A DNA stretch of 64,000 nt from Sparassis latifolia (GCA_018466975.1 CM031563.1:2170001-2234000), one strand, 5' to 3'. Positions 47,690-60,620 are shown, numbered from the stretch's first letter. Notes: generated by a model from the sequence alone, not told the origin. Made by a program: numbers and translations.

Positions 47690-49190
47690 CCTAGTCAGCC
47701 ATGGTCGTGAATCGATCTCAAAAGGCCCGTGTTCTCGGAATTTCGTGAGCACTTGAGGTCACAAAAATCTCTACATACAGGGGTCGCTGGGCCGTTGACA
47801 TCTGCGTCACAGAGGACACCATGCCATGGTTCAACGCTCTCGCCGTTGCAATGCAATATGCACTTTCCGTCCACCATCTGCAGTCTCACTTTTTACCCAT
47901 TTCTTACTCTCAGTTCCGTCCAAAGCGACATGGTATTCAGGGTTCACGCCCCATATCATCGCATGTAATGCTATCACTGAGATCAAAGCCTGTCCATTGG
48001 TGTTTTTGATGGAAAACTTAACACTAGCCTTCCTCTGCTAATGGAAGGTAACAGCTCGAATACTAGCATGCGAACTTGCCAGTCAGCCCACTGCGGCCTG
48101 ATGGAGTCGAAATATACTTGCTGATGGTGAGTAACCTACCATCGAACACCCATCTGACTTACCCGTTACATCGTTTGCACGTGGCGATCATCCCCATGCT
48201 CGCGGATTCGGTCCATTCATGAATGTCGAAGTGCGATTGTGGCACGCATATACTTCGGTACGCATATACTGCAGGCTTTACAAGACTCACACAGGTTGAG
48301 GACGCATAGGACGCATTTTCAGCTGCTGCGCAACGTCGTGCAACTGGACCCAGGGCTTCCAAACGGAAATAGAATCTAGGAGTTTGCACCTTGAAACGCG
48401 GTGACGGGTTGCTGCACTGTAGTCCAGGTTCTCCAGTGAGAATTAAGAATCTTTGCATTTGTCGGACAGTCTCAGCCGCCCACTACTTTTCAGTAGCAGT
48501 TGGAAGCGAGAGAAGCACAGCGGCGGGCGAGTGACGGCACAGTGGGAAGCATATCCAGGAAGGGCGGTAGATCCTGGGTGGATGTAAGGACAACGCGTGG
48601 ATAGGGAGGTGCAAACTGGCAAAAAAAGTCACGGTGAGTGGGTACGTATGAGTAACTAACGAATATGTCTCGTACCTCGGTCTCTAATGCACCTAGCTGC
48701 TCGTTCGCAGCAGCAACGAGTGAGAAAGCAGTCACTGTTCAGGTAGTGTGAATGCGGCCACTGTCTCTGCGACACAGGTGTTTTACAGGATGTTCGGAAA
48801 GCCTTGAAATTCTGGTCTGATTTCCTCACTTGCGATCAGAAGGCTCGGAGCTTCATCGAGAGCCCTCAACTGCCTTTATACAGTAATTTTGAGGCTGATC
48901 GCCTCGACAAGAGAGTTACGCAAGAGCGTGATCACAGTGGAGATTGCGAACGCATTATAACCGAGGTGGATGTCCTGTGTCGCGGTGAAACCTGTACCTC
49001 GCTTGTGTAATCATTGTCTGGCAGCCGAATGAGCGCAGCGACAATTCAGTACTGCGCTCACCCATTCTCGCGTGGATATAAAAATGTCCTGGACTCAGGC
49101 TGCCCCCTTGTCTCCCAAGATTTTTTGAAAAGTGTTGTTGGGAGTCTTCGTACTCAGCGAAGGGCCAAAAGGTCGACACGTGTCTCGATG
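47690..49190. other. No gene recognised
   Basis: Only short overlapping ORFs on both strands, none with a motif I can name. Confidence 0.4.
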
Positions 49191-49195
49191 ACTCA

Positions 49196-50860
49196 TCAGT
49201 GGTCTTGTTCAGTTTCTACGAGGCAAAGAACGACATCCGACGGACAGAATCGCTTCACACAGGATTCGGCCAACTTCCGGCTCTTCAAAAGTGTCCGCGT
49301 CTTCTTGCCCAGTCTATCCGCGGAGGAGCCCCGCACGGGCTGGACGATCGTCGCGACGTACAAGAACGTGCCTCCCTGCAAGACACATTAGCTCAGAAGT
49401 TAGAGCTTCCAAAGTCGCACGTGGGTACTTACAGAAACGAGTAATGCAATCCCGGGCCAGCGGCGTTCGCTGTGCGCGCCGAGGAACGAGAGGAACACGT
49501 ACGACACGAGCGCGCCGGCAGGGGTCGCCGCGCTGAACACCGCCAGGCGCATTTTGCACTGTGCATGGGGGAGCGCTGTGGCCAGGAGCGATGTAGTCAG
49601 GGCCAACGCAGTCGGAGCTGAGCAATATAATCAGCCTACGCATATTAGACCGGCCAAACACAGACATGTACCCTTGTGCACCACCAGCGCGAGAAATATA
49701 CTACTAGCGAGAGCCGCGAGGGCACCGCGCCCGCGGCGGTCTCGCTTGGGGACGAAAGCACTGACGCACCGAGCGCGAGCCCGTCCGCGAACGTGCGGAG
49801 AACAAGCCCGAGCGTGAGCGGGTAGGCGCGCGGTACTCTCCGCGCTCAACGCACCTTCAGGCGATTTGGCCGCCCTGGCAGCGGCAGCGGCTGTGCTGCG
49901 GTCCCACTCGATGTCGATGCCCTCCGCGCGCTCGAGCTCGCCCAGCTCGACGTCGAACTGCACGTCCGCCGCGGCCGGCTTTTGGGGCGCAGGCGGTGCG
50001 GGCTGCATGTGTGCGTGAGAGTGAGGGGAGAGGAGCTGCTCGACGACGAGCATGCATGTGAAGCCGGAGACGAGGGCCAGGGCCAGGGCCAGGGTCGAGG
50101 TGGGGAATTCAGTGGACGGGCTGCTGGTGACGAGCGTTTCGATGCCTCTGCGGAGCGCGGAGTGGTGTCAGCGGTTCCTGCGGGTGGATCAGAGGAATGA
50201 TGGTTATGGAGTATGGGCGGGCAGTGATGGTGGATGGCACAGATGCGCCTTCAGCTAGTACGCTAGAGAGGAAGACCCATGCGCGTCTGCGGGAGTGGAA
50301 GTGACTCTAGGAAGATTTGGCATGTCAAAGCTCTGGGCCGCTGAACGCTCTACTGTAGCGGTTCCGCGACTTCGTGCTTCAATACCAACAGACCACGGAA
50401 ATGGACTGTCATGAGATGCCCGTACTGCACAGCATCTGACACCCGAGTACGGCCAGTACGCTGCGGAGTATCAAAGTCGCCACTCAACTGGAGCCTAGTA
50501 GCGCACGGATTAGGCGGAACAATGTCAGCCACGCCAGTGCGGATCTCAGCTCATTCGTAGTAGTAATACGGCAGAATGACAAAGGAGCGGACGACGATGA
50601 CGAAATAATGCAAAAGATCACACACTCTGGAATGATGACACCTAGCGCAGCGCCGAGCAGGAGGCCCGTTCCGAGCGCGGACAACTTCGCAAGAGTTACG
50701 TCTACTACGTACGATGCAGGTGGGTTATTCAACAGCCTGAAACATCTCGCAGCGCAGAGAACTCACTGGAGAAGACGAAGGTAAGGGGAAGCACGCCAAT
50801 GGCGAAAGATGCCGCGGCGAGAAGGGCGGACATGACGACCACCGGGAGAAAACCAGACAT
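49196..50860 (-). pseudogene. ZIP-family metal transporter, SLC39A9/ZIP9-like, with balanced frameshifts
   Basis: Minus strand, start ATG 50860: MSGFLPVVVMSALLAAASFA, IGVLPLTFVF (TM1); short intron from 50765; LAKLSALGTGLLLGAALGVI then IPE (TM2); a long intron 50625-50148 (478 nt); GIETLV, then TSTLALALALVSGFTCMLVV and EQL with SHAH (TM3); a variable loop; TM4; then LALVVHK, an intron, APTALALTTSLLATALP (TM5); VFSAATPAGALVSYVFLSFL (TM6); WPGIALLVS, an intron, GGTFLYVATIVQPV (TM7). All splice phases I checked hold. Against the family, 2 bp are missing in the GC run at 49825-49831 and 2 extra bp are present at 49695-49700, so TM4 (YPLTLGLVL, FADGLALGAS) is read in the wrong frame while both sides stay in frame. 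TM4 also has Arg where the family has a metal-binding His. ZIP proteins move Zn and related ions into the cytosol. A TM8 was not seen. Confidence 0.82.
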
Positions 50861-50869
50861 GATTCTTCC

Positions 50870-53400
50870 GATGGCAAACTCTAGAGTCGACCTGCAATAG
50901 TTTCTGAAAGTTGGCGAAGGGAAGGAGATGAGCGGAAGGAACACTGGTGCACAAGGAGCTGGACGTCGTTATATGCTGCGAGCCGTGTGGCGAAACCATG
51001 TTCTGACAACAAGCATGATAAGTTATCTTCTACCAGCTCTATGTCCGAGCATGATAGATGCACACAAACTGGCCGGACAACAAAATAAATGAACCCTGGT
51101 CGGGGAAGCTCTCGAAATCTCGCATCGCAACCTACAAGTGTTCCCTGGATAATATAAGGTACACACCACCACTAGCGACCCATAGGCCATCCCTCCGCAG
51201 TGAGGAGACGGATGGCCGGCGGTCCATTCACGACAACTACCATATCTCCACCACCATCTTGAGAACGTGCGCACCATCTGAGGGTCGAAGGAAAACGATG
51301 GAAGAGGGCAGGACCAGATGGCCATCGATTGCCAGTGTCCTTCCTAGTCCTTCATGCTTTGTGGATCCTGGGTTCCTGAGCAACTTGCAACCCAGATGTC
51401 GGGGCCGTCGTCAGAAAGTTCACAGCAGGGAGCACAAAAACATTTATGCTACTAGGGGCTTGTGCGCTATCGACCACGGTCCACGGTAATCACTTGTGCA
51501 GAACGTTAACGTCGGCGGAGGTGAGATCGGGGCGATGTTTGCGGTGTGCATCTTGCACGCACTCCGAAGAAGGGGCATCTCCCGCACTCTCGCCGTACGC
51601 AAACCCAGTGGGTCAATACAATACGAGAGAAGGAAGGGTGGACAGGCTGAGGAGGAAGGAGCCGCCACTGTGGTTCTCCGCGAAGCCAACGGGATCTGGA
51701 GATATGACTGGGATGAGCGCACTACCGCGCATGATAATGTCTTAGCAGGAGAAAAGAGATATACCACGATAATCGCCTCCAGCGCGTCGTCGTGCAGGTG
51801 CAATGGATTTGGTATCCATGTCGAAATGTATAAGAAGACCTGTCAATCGATCCCCGTCCGTATCACAAGGCCAGTTGTCGAAAGCTGTCCTGGAAGACGG
51901 CCGCGAGATATAGATCGCCACGAGTCGCATTGAATCTTGTCCTCATCTAGCATGCCTGATGAGTTCTCGGCTGAATTGGAGGATACAGTACTTAATCCAA
52001 GTGTTGCGTAGATTACGAAAACTACGCATAGCATTCATAAACACATTTCATCCTCACAGTATTCGAAGGAGCATCCAACGAGGGAAGCGCCACCTCCTCG
52101 CGGCAGAGACCTTGCTTACGAAATTTGCCACCGCGAAGATTCGAACTTCAGCGTTGCAAGCTGAGTCGGGACTTGTCGTGCAGGATATGATTCAGAAGCA
52201 CAGAAGGAGCTGAGGAGTCGAAAATTGCGATAATCAAGAGGGTGGAGAGACCTTGCAAGTAAGGTAACGATATGTAGCTCCGCAGTGCTTGCACGGCCCT
52301 ACGAACCCATCAAAGTAATGTTTGAGTACAAGGGGAAAACCGGCGGTCACTGCTGGGGTCACCGCGGTCTTTACGCCAGTGTTATTGTAATTGCGATATG
52401 GTACACTACCGCGGCTTCGGCCCTGACTTCCAAGCCCCTAGGACGTATCTATGATAGTATTTTGAATACCCTTCGACAAACACACATCTAAGAAGAGAAA
52501 TCACGCACGCGAGCACACAACATCGGACGGCATTGAAGATCGACTGACTCCAGTCCACGCTCGCGCCGCTGCGTAAATTCTTCACAGGAGAACCTGCGGA
52601 GGCGGTAGCACGTCTGAGCCGTAAGTTCACACCTTGATATCAGCTTACCTCAACGTCTAAGACGGCGCCATCGCCGGCAAGTACCTGATGTTTGGCGGGG
52701 AAAAACGTCAACACAAACAGTAGTTCATGCATACGTGCATTGCATATGCAGATTCGAGCGCTGTGCATTGCCGCTCTCAGTACATGACTATCATCACGCA
52801 GAAAGCCAAGAGACGGCAAGACACAAGCGAAGGCTAGTGTCCTCCGCATCTCGAAGGGCCGCCGCCGTCCGTCCGCGCCCGCCTCGCGGAAAAGCAATTG
52901 CTGGCTGACCTCGCACTCCCTGCTGAATAGCTGTGACCAGTTCACGCAGATCCTGGTGCATTAACTGTGCGCAGCCTTAGTCCCTAGCACCATCGCAAGC
53001 CAACGTTGTACTTGGGTCCCTAACTCCGCGAGAACTTCATCGGTGTAGTTCCTGCCCACCTCTACTGGTTCTGAGTGGATGATGCTGGACATACCGCTCA
53101 GGTATTCCCCGCGCCAGGTGTTTGGCGACAGAGGGTGCAGGGATCTGCAATATGGATAACCGTACAGCAGGCGGGAGGCACCTGCATCGATATAAAAATC
53201 CTCCATTTTTCATGGATGCTAGGAGAAACTACGGATATCGTCATCTTCTATTGAGATGGCGTCGAAGAGATTACCGTCCCACGTTTCCACGAATTTGTGG
53301 TATCCACTCCCAACGGAGAACAGGGAGTACTTGGAACGAGATGAAGCTCCGAGACTTGAGAGTTGGAGGCATCCACAGAACGCGATAGGTTCTGAGATAT
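50870..53400. other. No gene recognised; short possible exons on the minus strand
   Basis: Minus-strand frames show pieces that look like real protein: 53206-52961 (EYLSGMSSIIHSEPVEVGRN, TDEVLAELGTQVQRWLAMVL), 52945-52640, and 52630-52406 (NLRSGASVDWSQSIFNAVRC). They could be exons of one gene but I could not join them with confidence and do not recognise the family. Between 50.9 and 52.3 kb I see nothing assignable. Confidence 0.3.
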
Positions 53401-53420
53401 CCGTCGTGGTAGTTGGAAGG

Positions 53421-53586
53421 GAAACACGACGTGTGCAGCCAATCGAGAGCTCCGATCTACACAGCAGACTACTGGAAGGAGGGGAAAATCGGTTGATATG
53501 CTTGAAACACGACGTGTGCAGCCAATCGAGAGCTCCGATCTACATAGCAGACTGCTGGAAGGAGGGGAAAATCGGTTGATATGCTT
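53421..53586. repeat. 92-bp tandem duplication
   Basis: GAAACACGACGTGTGCAGCC occurs at 53421 and again at 53513, and the following bases to GTTGATATGCTT are the same apart from a few substitutions (for example CACAGCAGACTA versus CATAGCAGACTG). It is a simple recent tandem duplication. Confidence 0.95.
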
Positions 53587-53974
53587 TTGCCACAAATCAC
53601 ATCCGCTCTGCTTCACAGCATCACGTGTCGGACCCACCTCCGCTTCGCGCAAAGGCTCTGGATGGCGCGGACAAAGCTGGCGACGAACACCGTGCGAAGG
53701 TGCACATCGATGCGGCAACCTGTACCAGTATGAAATGTCAACATATCGGCATATACGGAGCGAGAAAATAACACCCCCGACCGCATGACTCTCCACACAG
53801 TCTAAGCGCCATGAGCACGAAGTCCATGTGGCGCAAGAAGCCGCAGTGCTTAAGTCCGTCCGTGTGCACGACGTGAGTGGTGTCTGCGAGAGCTTCTGGT
53901 TGGCTAATCAATCAAGGTAAATGTGCTCAAATTTTGCGTGAAATGGCCACATCGCCACATGATTCCCGCTGGGT

Positions 53975-55330
53975 CTAATTTGGCGCTTTACGCAGTGGTC
54001 CCTTGGTATGCTGCCTCTCTTCTGAAATCACCGATGAAGAATCCCTCGTGATATTCTGGCCAGGACGGAGTGAAGAAGAGGATTGCCGTTCAATAACACA
54101 GATCTCCCGAATACAGACCGATGGAGGACATTCACAAACACTGGATCCATTCCGTCTACGCTCGGGCGACTCGAGGGTATCTGGGGGGAGGGAGAAGCCC
54201 AAAGTGAATATATGCCTCCTCTTCCTCCTCTTGTTCGACATTAGTCTCCGTCTGGAGTGCAGCAGGAAGCGGCGGTGTGGCAGAGGAGGAGAGGGTTCAT
54301 GGAGGTGGTCATCATCACCGTTGCATTCAGAAGACGGGCTATTGATAGCCATGCCCAGCCGTTGATTGAGCAAGACCGCCTTTCGTTCTGCGTCTACCTC
54401 CACTGCGATCAGAACGGTCGGGCGTGAGGCGCGAAGCCTAAGTATCCGTTCATTCTCTTCCTCGATCTCTTCGACTTCTCCCTCGATGTGATATCCAAGG
54501 GACGAACCGAGTTTGCATCTATACTCAATCCGCAGCTCCTTTCCATTCGTAATGTGCCCTTAAGGGTATTGATCTGCCTCCGCGCGTGAGCCGACCGTTG
54601 CTGCAGCGCCTCGATTTCATTGCTAGGATAACTGGGAACCAAGGACTTCGAAGGAGACGATTCAGGGGAAGAGTCGCCAAATTCGGAACCAAAGCCTTCG
54701 GATGGGAGCAGTGAGTCGTCGAACCTCTTCCGATTGTTGGCCGAGGCGCCGCCTGTGCTAGCAAACACATCGTCCTCATAGGCATTGCTGAGTCAAACGG
54801 GGCAATGGTCCCGATGGCATCGATGGGAAATCCGATAGAGGGAACCTCGTACATGCCCTCGCAGTCTCAGCCTTCATGGAATCCAGCGTCTGCTGCAAGT
54901 CCGACTTGTCGTGTTGCAAAATGGCTGTGTACTTCCGCGCTTTGGCAGCGTCGGTCTTGCGCTTGGCCTTCAGCTCAAGGAAAGGGTTTTGCCGACTCTC
55001 CGCTACATTCTTTGCTGATCAGCCGCCCCGCGAGCGTCGGTCAAAATTTTGCTAAGACGCTTATGCTCGCCTTCTAGGCATTGCACCGACGGCGACGAGT
55101 CGGACAACTGGGTGCGCAATGCGTGAAGAGCGACCTCAAGATTCTATTATCCTCTTGAACTTGTCGGTAGCCCCTCTCAAGATCATCCATTCCCTCGTTC
55201 ATGTCCTGAATTGCCTTGTCCCATTCTGCTAGCAGGCTCTAGAGCTGGCGAACTTCCGTGAGCAAACCGCTTCCGACCTTCAGCGCAAGCTCTAACAGCA
55301 GGATGAGAGATGCTCCGCAAGCTAAGCTAA
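53975..55330 (-). CDS. Possible coiled-coil protein fragment, broken
   Basis: Minus-strand frames at 55300-54780 contain helical charged sequence (AIQDMNEGMDDLERGYRQVQ, LEGEHKRLSKILTDARGAAD). They are followed by 54768-54409 (RKRFDDSLLPSEGFGSEFGD, IEALQQRSAHARRQINTLKG) and a basic stretch at 54403-53975 (RRRLMSNKRRKRRHIF). Frame changes separate the pieces. The INTLKGTL segment followed by a basic tail resembles ends of long coiled-coil proteins, but I cannot name one. Confidence 0.35.
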
Positions 55331-55339
55331 ACGGCATTC

Positions 55340-56985
55340 ACCGATATTATGCGCACGATTCTTCACGCGATGCAAAGACTGAGGTAGGTAGGTAGGTACT
55401 ACCCTGGATCGGTCGGGCGAGCGGGTCAACTTCGTTACTCGAAATATCCAAGTGCCGGGAAGTAGGCGATAGCTGCATGCCGTTCGTGAGTGGCTATGTC
55501 GCGTTCCCTTCAGCTCGAAGAAGCTACTGTAACATGGCTGCAACTCGCCTTTGCCTCGAACATGCTTGAGAGCTACTCATTCACCGCGTCCTAAGCGTTC
55601 ATGATGTCTGCCAACTCGCGAAATTACTCGCGCAAGCTGATACGGACGCAAAATGGCGGTGAGGCATACGCCATCTCTATGACGTGGCCGCAGGGAGGAG
55701 ATCCTCTTAAGCTTCACGCGTATCTTCGCCGAGGTCACCACTTCAACATCAGATTCTAATTCAATGCGCAGAGCGCATTAGTGACCTATCAGCGTTAATC
55801 TGCTAGTTATGCTGCGCCTCCTACCTCTCCTGTACACTGTCAAAGATTGCTGCGGTCCATCTCCAGCTTTAGCCCTAGTTCTAAGTCGCCACGCCTGCGC
55901 TAGTACTTGACCTTGCCAACCTGGCAAGGCCTCTGGGCTTAAACGGCTTCCCGTGGAAGGTAATTGTGTGTCTGTGACGATAGTTCTCGGCAATCTGGAG
56001 GGCTGTGGTGGATCGAACGATTGTTGTACAAGGGGAGGAACGCGCCGATATGGGGACAATTACCTCGCTTGCAAGGTCTCTCCACCCTCTTAATTGTCGC
56101 GCTTTTCGACTCCCCGGTTCCTTCCGTGCATCATCTTGGGAGGATGTGCTTCACTTGCATATGACTCTGTGGTATGCTTGGACATCTCTACAGAGGCTCT
56201 GGGATGTGCTTCCAACTTCACCTAAAGGCAATGATACACCCCCTGGTATCTCAGATGTCGAACTTTCTGGGATGGAGTCGGATCACTGTCTTCCCGCCCT
56301 TTTTTCTGACGCAACGTCAGCTTTCACCCCACCACAGACCTCGTGGTATTACTGTTGCCCCAGAGAGCTCACTGCTTGGCTCCCGTCGATCTTCGGACAT
56401 GTTGAATCCTGTAGCTAACAGGAAGAAGGAAAAGAGGAAGGCTGAGAAACGACGCAATAAGGCGGAGGCCCAGCGCGAACCACGCCTTGGACATGATTTT
56501 ACTTGCTCGCAATGTTCCAGCTGGTTCATAGGCATGGCTTGCTCTGTCATTTGTGAGTGCAGTGCATGTATAGAATGTAACGCCATGCTCATTGTTCATC
56601 AGGCGAATGATTCATGAAGTCGATATCAGGAACAACCAGGTTGCATCTCTTCGCAAGCTATCGGATACTTTATTTCACGTGAAAATCTCGGAAATGCTAA
56701 CAAATGCATCTTGATTCACAATGTACGCAGTATCTAAGACCATATGACGGGTGTCCGTCTGCTACCTACTCATTCACATACGCAACATTCCGTTTTTACC
56801 AGCAGTCGCAACACCCCATGAGTTGCATCAGATATACACTTCAATACTGCTGCCAGACTCCACGACAATTTCCCCTCGGTTATGTCTCATTGGCGTCAAG
56901 GGCGGATCTTCGGAGCCCTTACTCGCTCCTCATCGTTCGTCGAAGTGGACCGGTGCCTAACTTGGCCCATTTTTACGAGCCATCA
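55340..56985. other. No gene recognised
   Basis: Contains a short GTAG-rich microsatellite at about 55383-55400 (GAGGTAGGTAGGTAGGTAC). ORFs such as 56174-56617 plus and 56005-56418 plus overlap in different frames and have no motif I know. Confidence 0.4.
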
Positions 56986-57226
56986 GCCTCATTCATTGGC
57001 ATTGGACTACTATTCGTTCTCGTTTAGATATTGGTAATCCGTGCTCAAAATGTATCATGCAGGCTTGTGGTACTCCCAGCTTTCCGCAACGACGATACCA
57101 TGTTCGCACGCTCTCGTATGGGATAGAAGGATCACGACTACAGTAGTTATACATATAGATGTCCGCACTGTTCGAAGCCAAGTCAGCCGCAAGTAATAAA
57201 GCATGTGGTGATTTCACTGCCTCCTT

Positions 57227-57673
57227 CTATGGAAGAGGTGCTCCACATCGTCTTGCAGAGGGGAGGAGGAACGCCTGAGATCCTGCCCATAGCGCGGTGA
57301 AAGCGGTAGTGATAGCCCAAGCACCTCCGCACACATGTAGGAGAGAATACGAGCGATCCACTAGCTGTGGATATGTCCTAAGTACGGCCAGAATGTGAAG
57401 TAGGTAGAGAAACCCTCCTGGCGCTCTGCGATAAAGTCTCCAAGAACGAATGAAATCTCTGTGAGCTATGTAGAGGAGTGCGATCATTGGACGAACATCG
57501 TTACTGCATAAACTATAATGACTGCAAGCAGAATGCTCAATTTTGCCTTTGTAGTCGGGTAAGTGCTGGCGAGTGCTTCTATTCATGATGCATTCGAGAC
57601 TTTGAACGGCGTACGCAACAAGTGCTAATGTCTCAGCACTCAAGTTAAACATAACATCCCTCTGCGATGTCAT
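57227..57673 (-). CDS. Unrecognised, probably membrane-associated protein fragment
   Basis: Open minus-strand frame of 148 codons (MTSQRDVMFNLSAETLALVA start). A hydrophobic stretch FLYLLHILAVLRTYPQLVD and another AITTAFTALWAGSQAFLL suggest membrane segments. It may be an exon of a multi-span protein. A diverged partial copy of its middle lies at 61801-61886 (minus strand FLYLVAFRTF). It lies just downstream of the AAA gene on the same strand. Family unknown. Confidence 0.4.
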   Translation of the reverse strand: MTSQRDVMFNLSAETLALVAYAVQSLECIMNRSTRQHLPDYKGKIEHSACSHYSLCSNDVRPMIALLYIAHRDFIRSWRLYRRAPGGFLYLLHILAVLRTYPQLVDRSYSLLHVCGGAWAITTAFTALWAGSQAFLLPSARRCGAPLP

Positions 57674-58024
57674 GTCGTAATAGGGGCCGGTCGAAAACAG
57701 TAGACTGAGCTGTATGCGAGTGCGATTTCAAGCTAGTAGTCAATTTCGGGCTTCATTGGTGGCATCCGCTTCATCAATAACTGAGAACATAGCATGTTAC
57801 AAGAGCGTATTTACTAACAACAAACTCGCCATATACGATTCCATGTCTCGTGTACTTGCATCATAAGTATCTCCCCTAGCACATGAGGTTAAACGATCTT
57901 GAGCCTTCCAAAGCGAATATGTGAGGCTGCACAGCCTTTCCAGATGGCTCACACGGATGGAAGGTGTAGGTGAAGGTCCAGAAGTCCTCTACTGATACAT
58001 AGATTGGCTACAACGCAGAACTTA

Positions 58025-60620
58025 TCAGCCCCTGAAAACGACAGTAGTCACTACACACCTGACATGGAATTGCTCCATCAAATCTAACACACGGGACAAG
58101 TGTTGATAAGATACGGGCTCTTGTTTCGAAGCAGCAATAGCGCCTCCAGTCCTCACAACATTCTTGATCTGCCGACCATTAACATTTTTCTGGCAAAGTT
58201 CACGAAGCTCCTCCTGTGTCAACCCTCCTCGAGGTACATTTCCGTTTATCTTCTTCATAAATGCCGTCCAAATGTGTTCTCTGGCATCGGGTAAGAGATC
58301 GTGATAATGCAAGGACAGATGGATTCTGGACTGAAATGCTTCGTCGAATACACGGACTCGATTGGTCGTGAGGAACAATATCCCACTGAAATATCTGTTT
58401 TGAGAGGTGTATTAATCATGTGGACAATGAAAGAGATTGAAAACATACTCGAGCCGCCTGAGGAACACTGCCACCATGGCATTGCGTTCAAGGTATTGTA
58501 AACTGCGCTCTTCAAGAAACACATCAGCCTCATCGAGAAGCACCACAGCTCCCCAAGCCGCAGCGGCCTTCAAAACAGCAGAAAGGTTGAAATCCAATAC
58601 CTCCGCCGTCGTACCAAGTTCTGCTACACCAACTACATAGAGAGGTTCTGCAAGACATCAATGAAGAATCGGATACTAAAGAATAAAGGTCTCACTGTGT
58701 AAAGCTAGTAGATCACAAAGACATTGTCAGCCAGATTAAATGGGCGAACATGCAAGATCTACGCACACTCGCTGATGCCTTCAGCAGTCATACTCTTTCC
58801 TGTGTAATGCGGTGAACTGGTATTAGATAGCTTATCACATCTTGTAAAATGTTCGTCTAACCTGTTCCTGGGCTCCCATAGAGGTTGATGACTAGGCCGC
58901 GGCCTTTTCCTGCCACAAAGTCATCAAACTTCGACATGGTACCGGTAGAGTAGGACTCCACAAGAGTTTTCAGGACAATCTTATGGTCGATTGGAATAAC
59001 AAGGTGGTCATAGGCTTCGTCATTCCACTCAATGTCTGATGCATAGTCAACGATGAACTCCACTGTTCACACCAAGTGAGGTCAGCAATAGGTAATAGAG
59101 GAGAGGAGGGTACAAACGCCATTGCTTATCGGAGAGACTAAAGCCATATATGATTGGAGAAGTGAGGAGCAGGTCCATTTCTGTGAGATCGACAACTGGG
59201 CTAAGAGAATTCGCAATGGCGCCTGCGCGCACCGCAAATTTGTCGATCCTGTGTCCGCACATGGCCTTTGTTACTATGGGAAGTTTGTAGTGCGGAACCA
59301 AATCTTGAAAGCTCTCTAAGTAACGCAGAGTACTGGTATGAGCGCAGCGCAACACTGAAGTAATGTCATTAGTTTACTTCTATCAGCAATGATCCTCGAA
59401 TCTACCTATGAACCTATGAGCACATATCTGAGCGGTTGTAAGCAACTCACGTTCATCTTAACGTATCCACCTGCTTTGTAGCTGTAACGAAACGCGAGTC
59501 CTCGATAGGCCTTGTGGTGCATCCCACCAGCGACTGCAACCCACTTCCGTCCACGAGCGAGTAGCCTGTTCATCAGTCCGCTTTCACCCCCTGGACCGGT
59601 GTAGTAGCAAATCGGGTAAGCAAGCAAACTCGAAATTTTTTGGGTTCCCTTAAAGGCATGCACTTCCAGTCTGACATTCAACATTGCCAATCCGAACCGC
59701 GGCTCAAGATTGCCCTGTTGCATCCCTGTTCCAGAGCCCAACTCGCCCATGGGTACACCCACCATTCCGACATCGGCCTCGACATATTCCAAGGCCAAAC
59801 GCCAGTATTTCAGGTCTTTTTTCGCGCTGGAGTGGCTGGTAGGCTGATGTACAATGGGCGGTGGGAACTCCTGGTCGTCAGACTTCTCACAAAGCTCTGC
59901 CTGAACTAAGCGCGCTGCGCGTGGCTCGCCTGTTACTGGACACGGGAGATATAGGAGTGTCTTCCTGGGCACGTACAATGCCCATAAAAAGTCGAACGAC
60001 ACTTCTCCATGCGCGAGTAGGGAAGAGAGTGTTTCTATGGTGCTCGAATATGCCGCCTTTAGAAAGTCAAGTAAATGAGTTAAATGCGCGCATTTTGTGC
60101 ATAACGACGAGCCATCTTCGGCAATCGATTTCTCGTTGAGTTCCTTTGCATATTGCTGGAGCTCGGACAGAAAGCTCAGGAGTAGCTGCGGCTCGATCTA
60201 CCAAATCTTCATTAGTTACGCCCAGTATACGAGAGAAATACTACTACGCACTCGGACCGGACTAGAAGTCCACGAAACACCCTGACCCTCACCAATCACG
60301 TCCTTGCCGATGTTAATCAAATGCGTACTGTTCACTTGAAGTATGGTCGTGCCATCGGGAACTGTCTGGCCACCTGCAGACGACTTAAGGCAGTTAATCA
60401 CAACGAACGCGTATACGGTATAATCGGAGCCGGTCTGCTGTTCGCAGAGATCTTGAGGTTGGCTCCTGTAGGGAGGCTCCGCGTTGTACTTGAAGCCGAA
60501 CCCATCGAGCGCCTCGTGCAGGTATTTCACCTCCAATATTGCACCAGACTTGGGAGGTCCTATGCCTCCGTTCTGTAGAGCGTCAGCATCCACCTTCTCC
60601 GGGACGTTTTCGAGTGCCAT
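58025..60620 (-). CDS. AAA+ ATPase with DUF7025-like N-terminal region, apparently intact
   Basis: Eight exons on the minus strand: 60620-60252, 60197-59451, 59313-59118, 59062-58862, 58799-58767, 58704-58696 (9 nt), 58647-58449 and 58394-58025, about 707 residues, stop TGA. The third exon start is the least certain. The N-terminal half has FDFLWALYVPRKTLLYLPCP and FGLAMLNVRLEVHAFKGTQK, like fungal DUF7025 proteins, and TEMDLLLTSPIIYGFSLSDK. The ATPase has Walker A GSPGTGKSMTAEG (split by an intron), Walker B AVVLLDEADVFLEER, sensor 1 ILFLTTNRVRVFDEAF and an Arg-finger region FQSRIHLSLHY. All key residues are present and all introns begin GT and end AG. Role unknown: AAA proteins remodel protein complexes using ATP. 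It is the only complete-looking gene here, amid relics. Confidence 0.88.

Noticed and set aside
49314..50258. Several long ORFs on both strands at 49.3-50.3 kb
   Set aside because: GC-rich shadow frames of the ZIP gene; only the minus-strand frame with ZIP membrane segments is supported.
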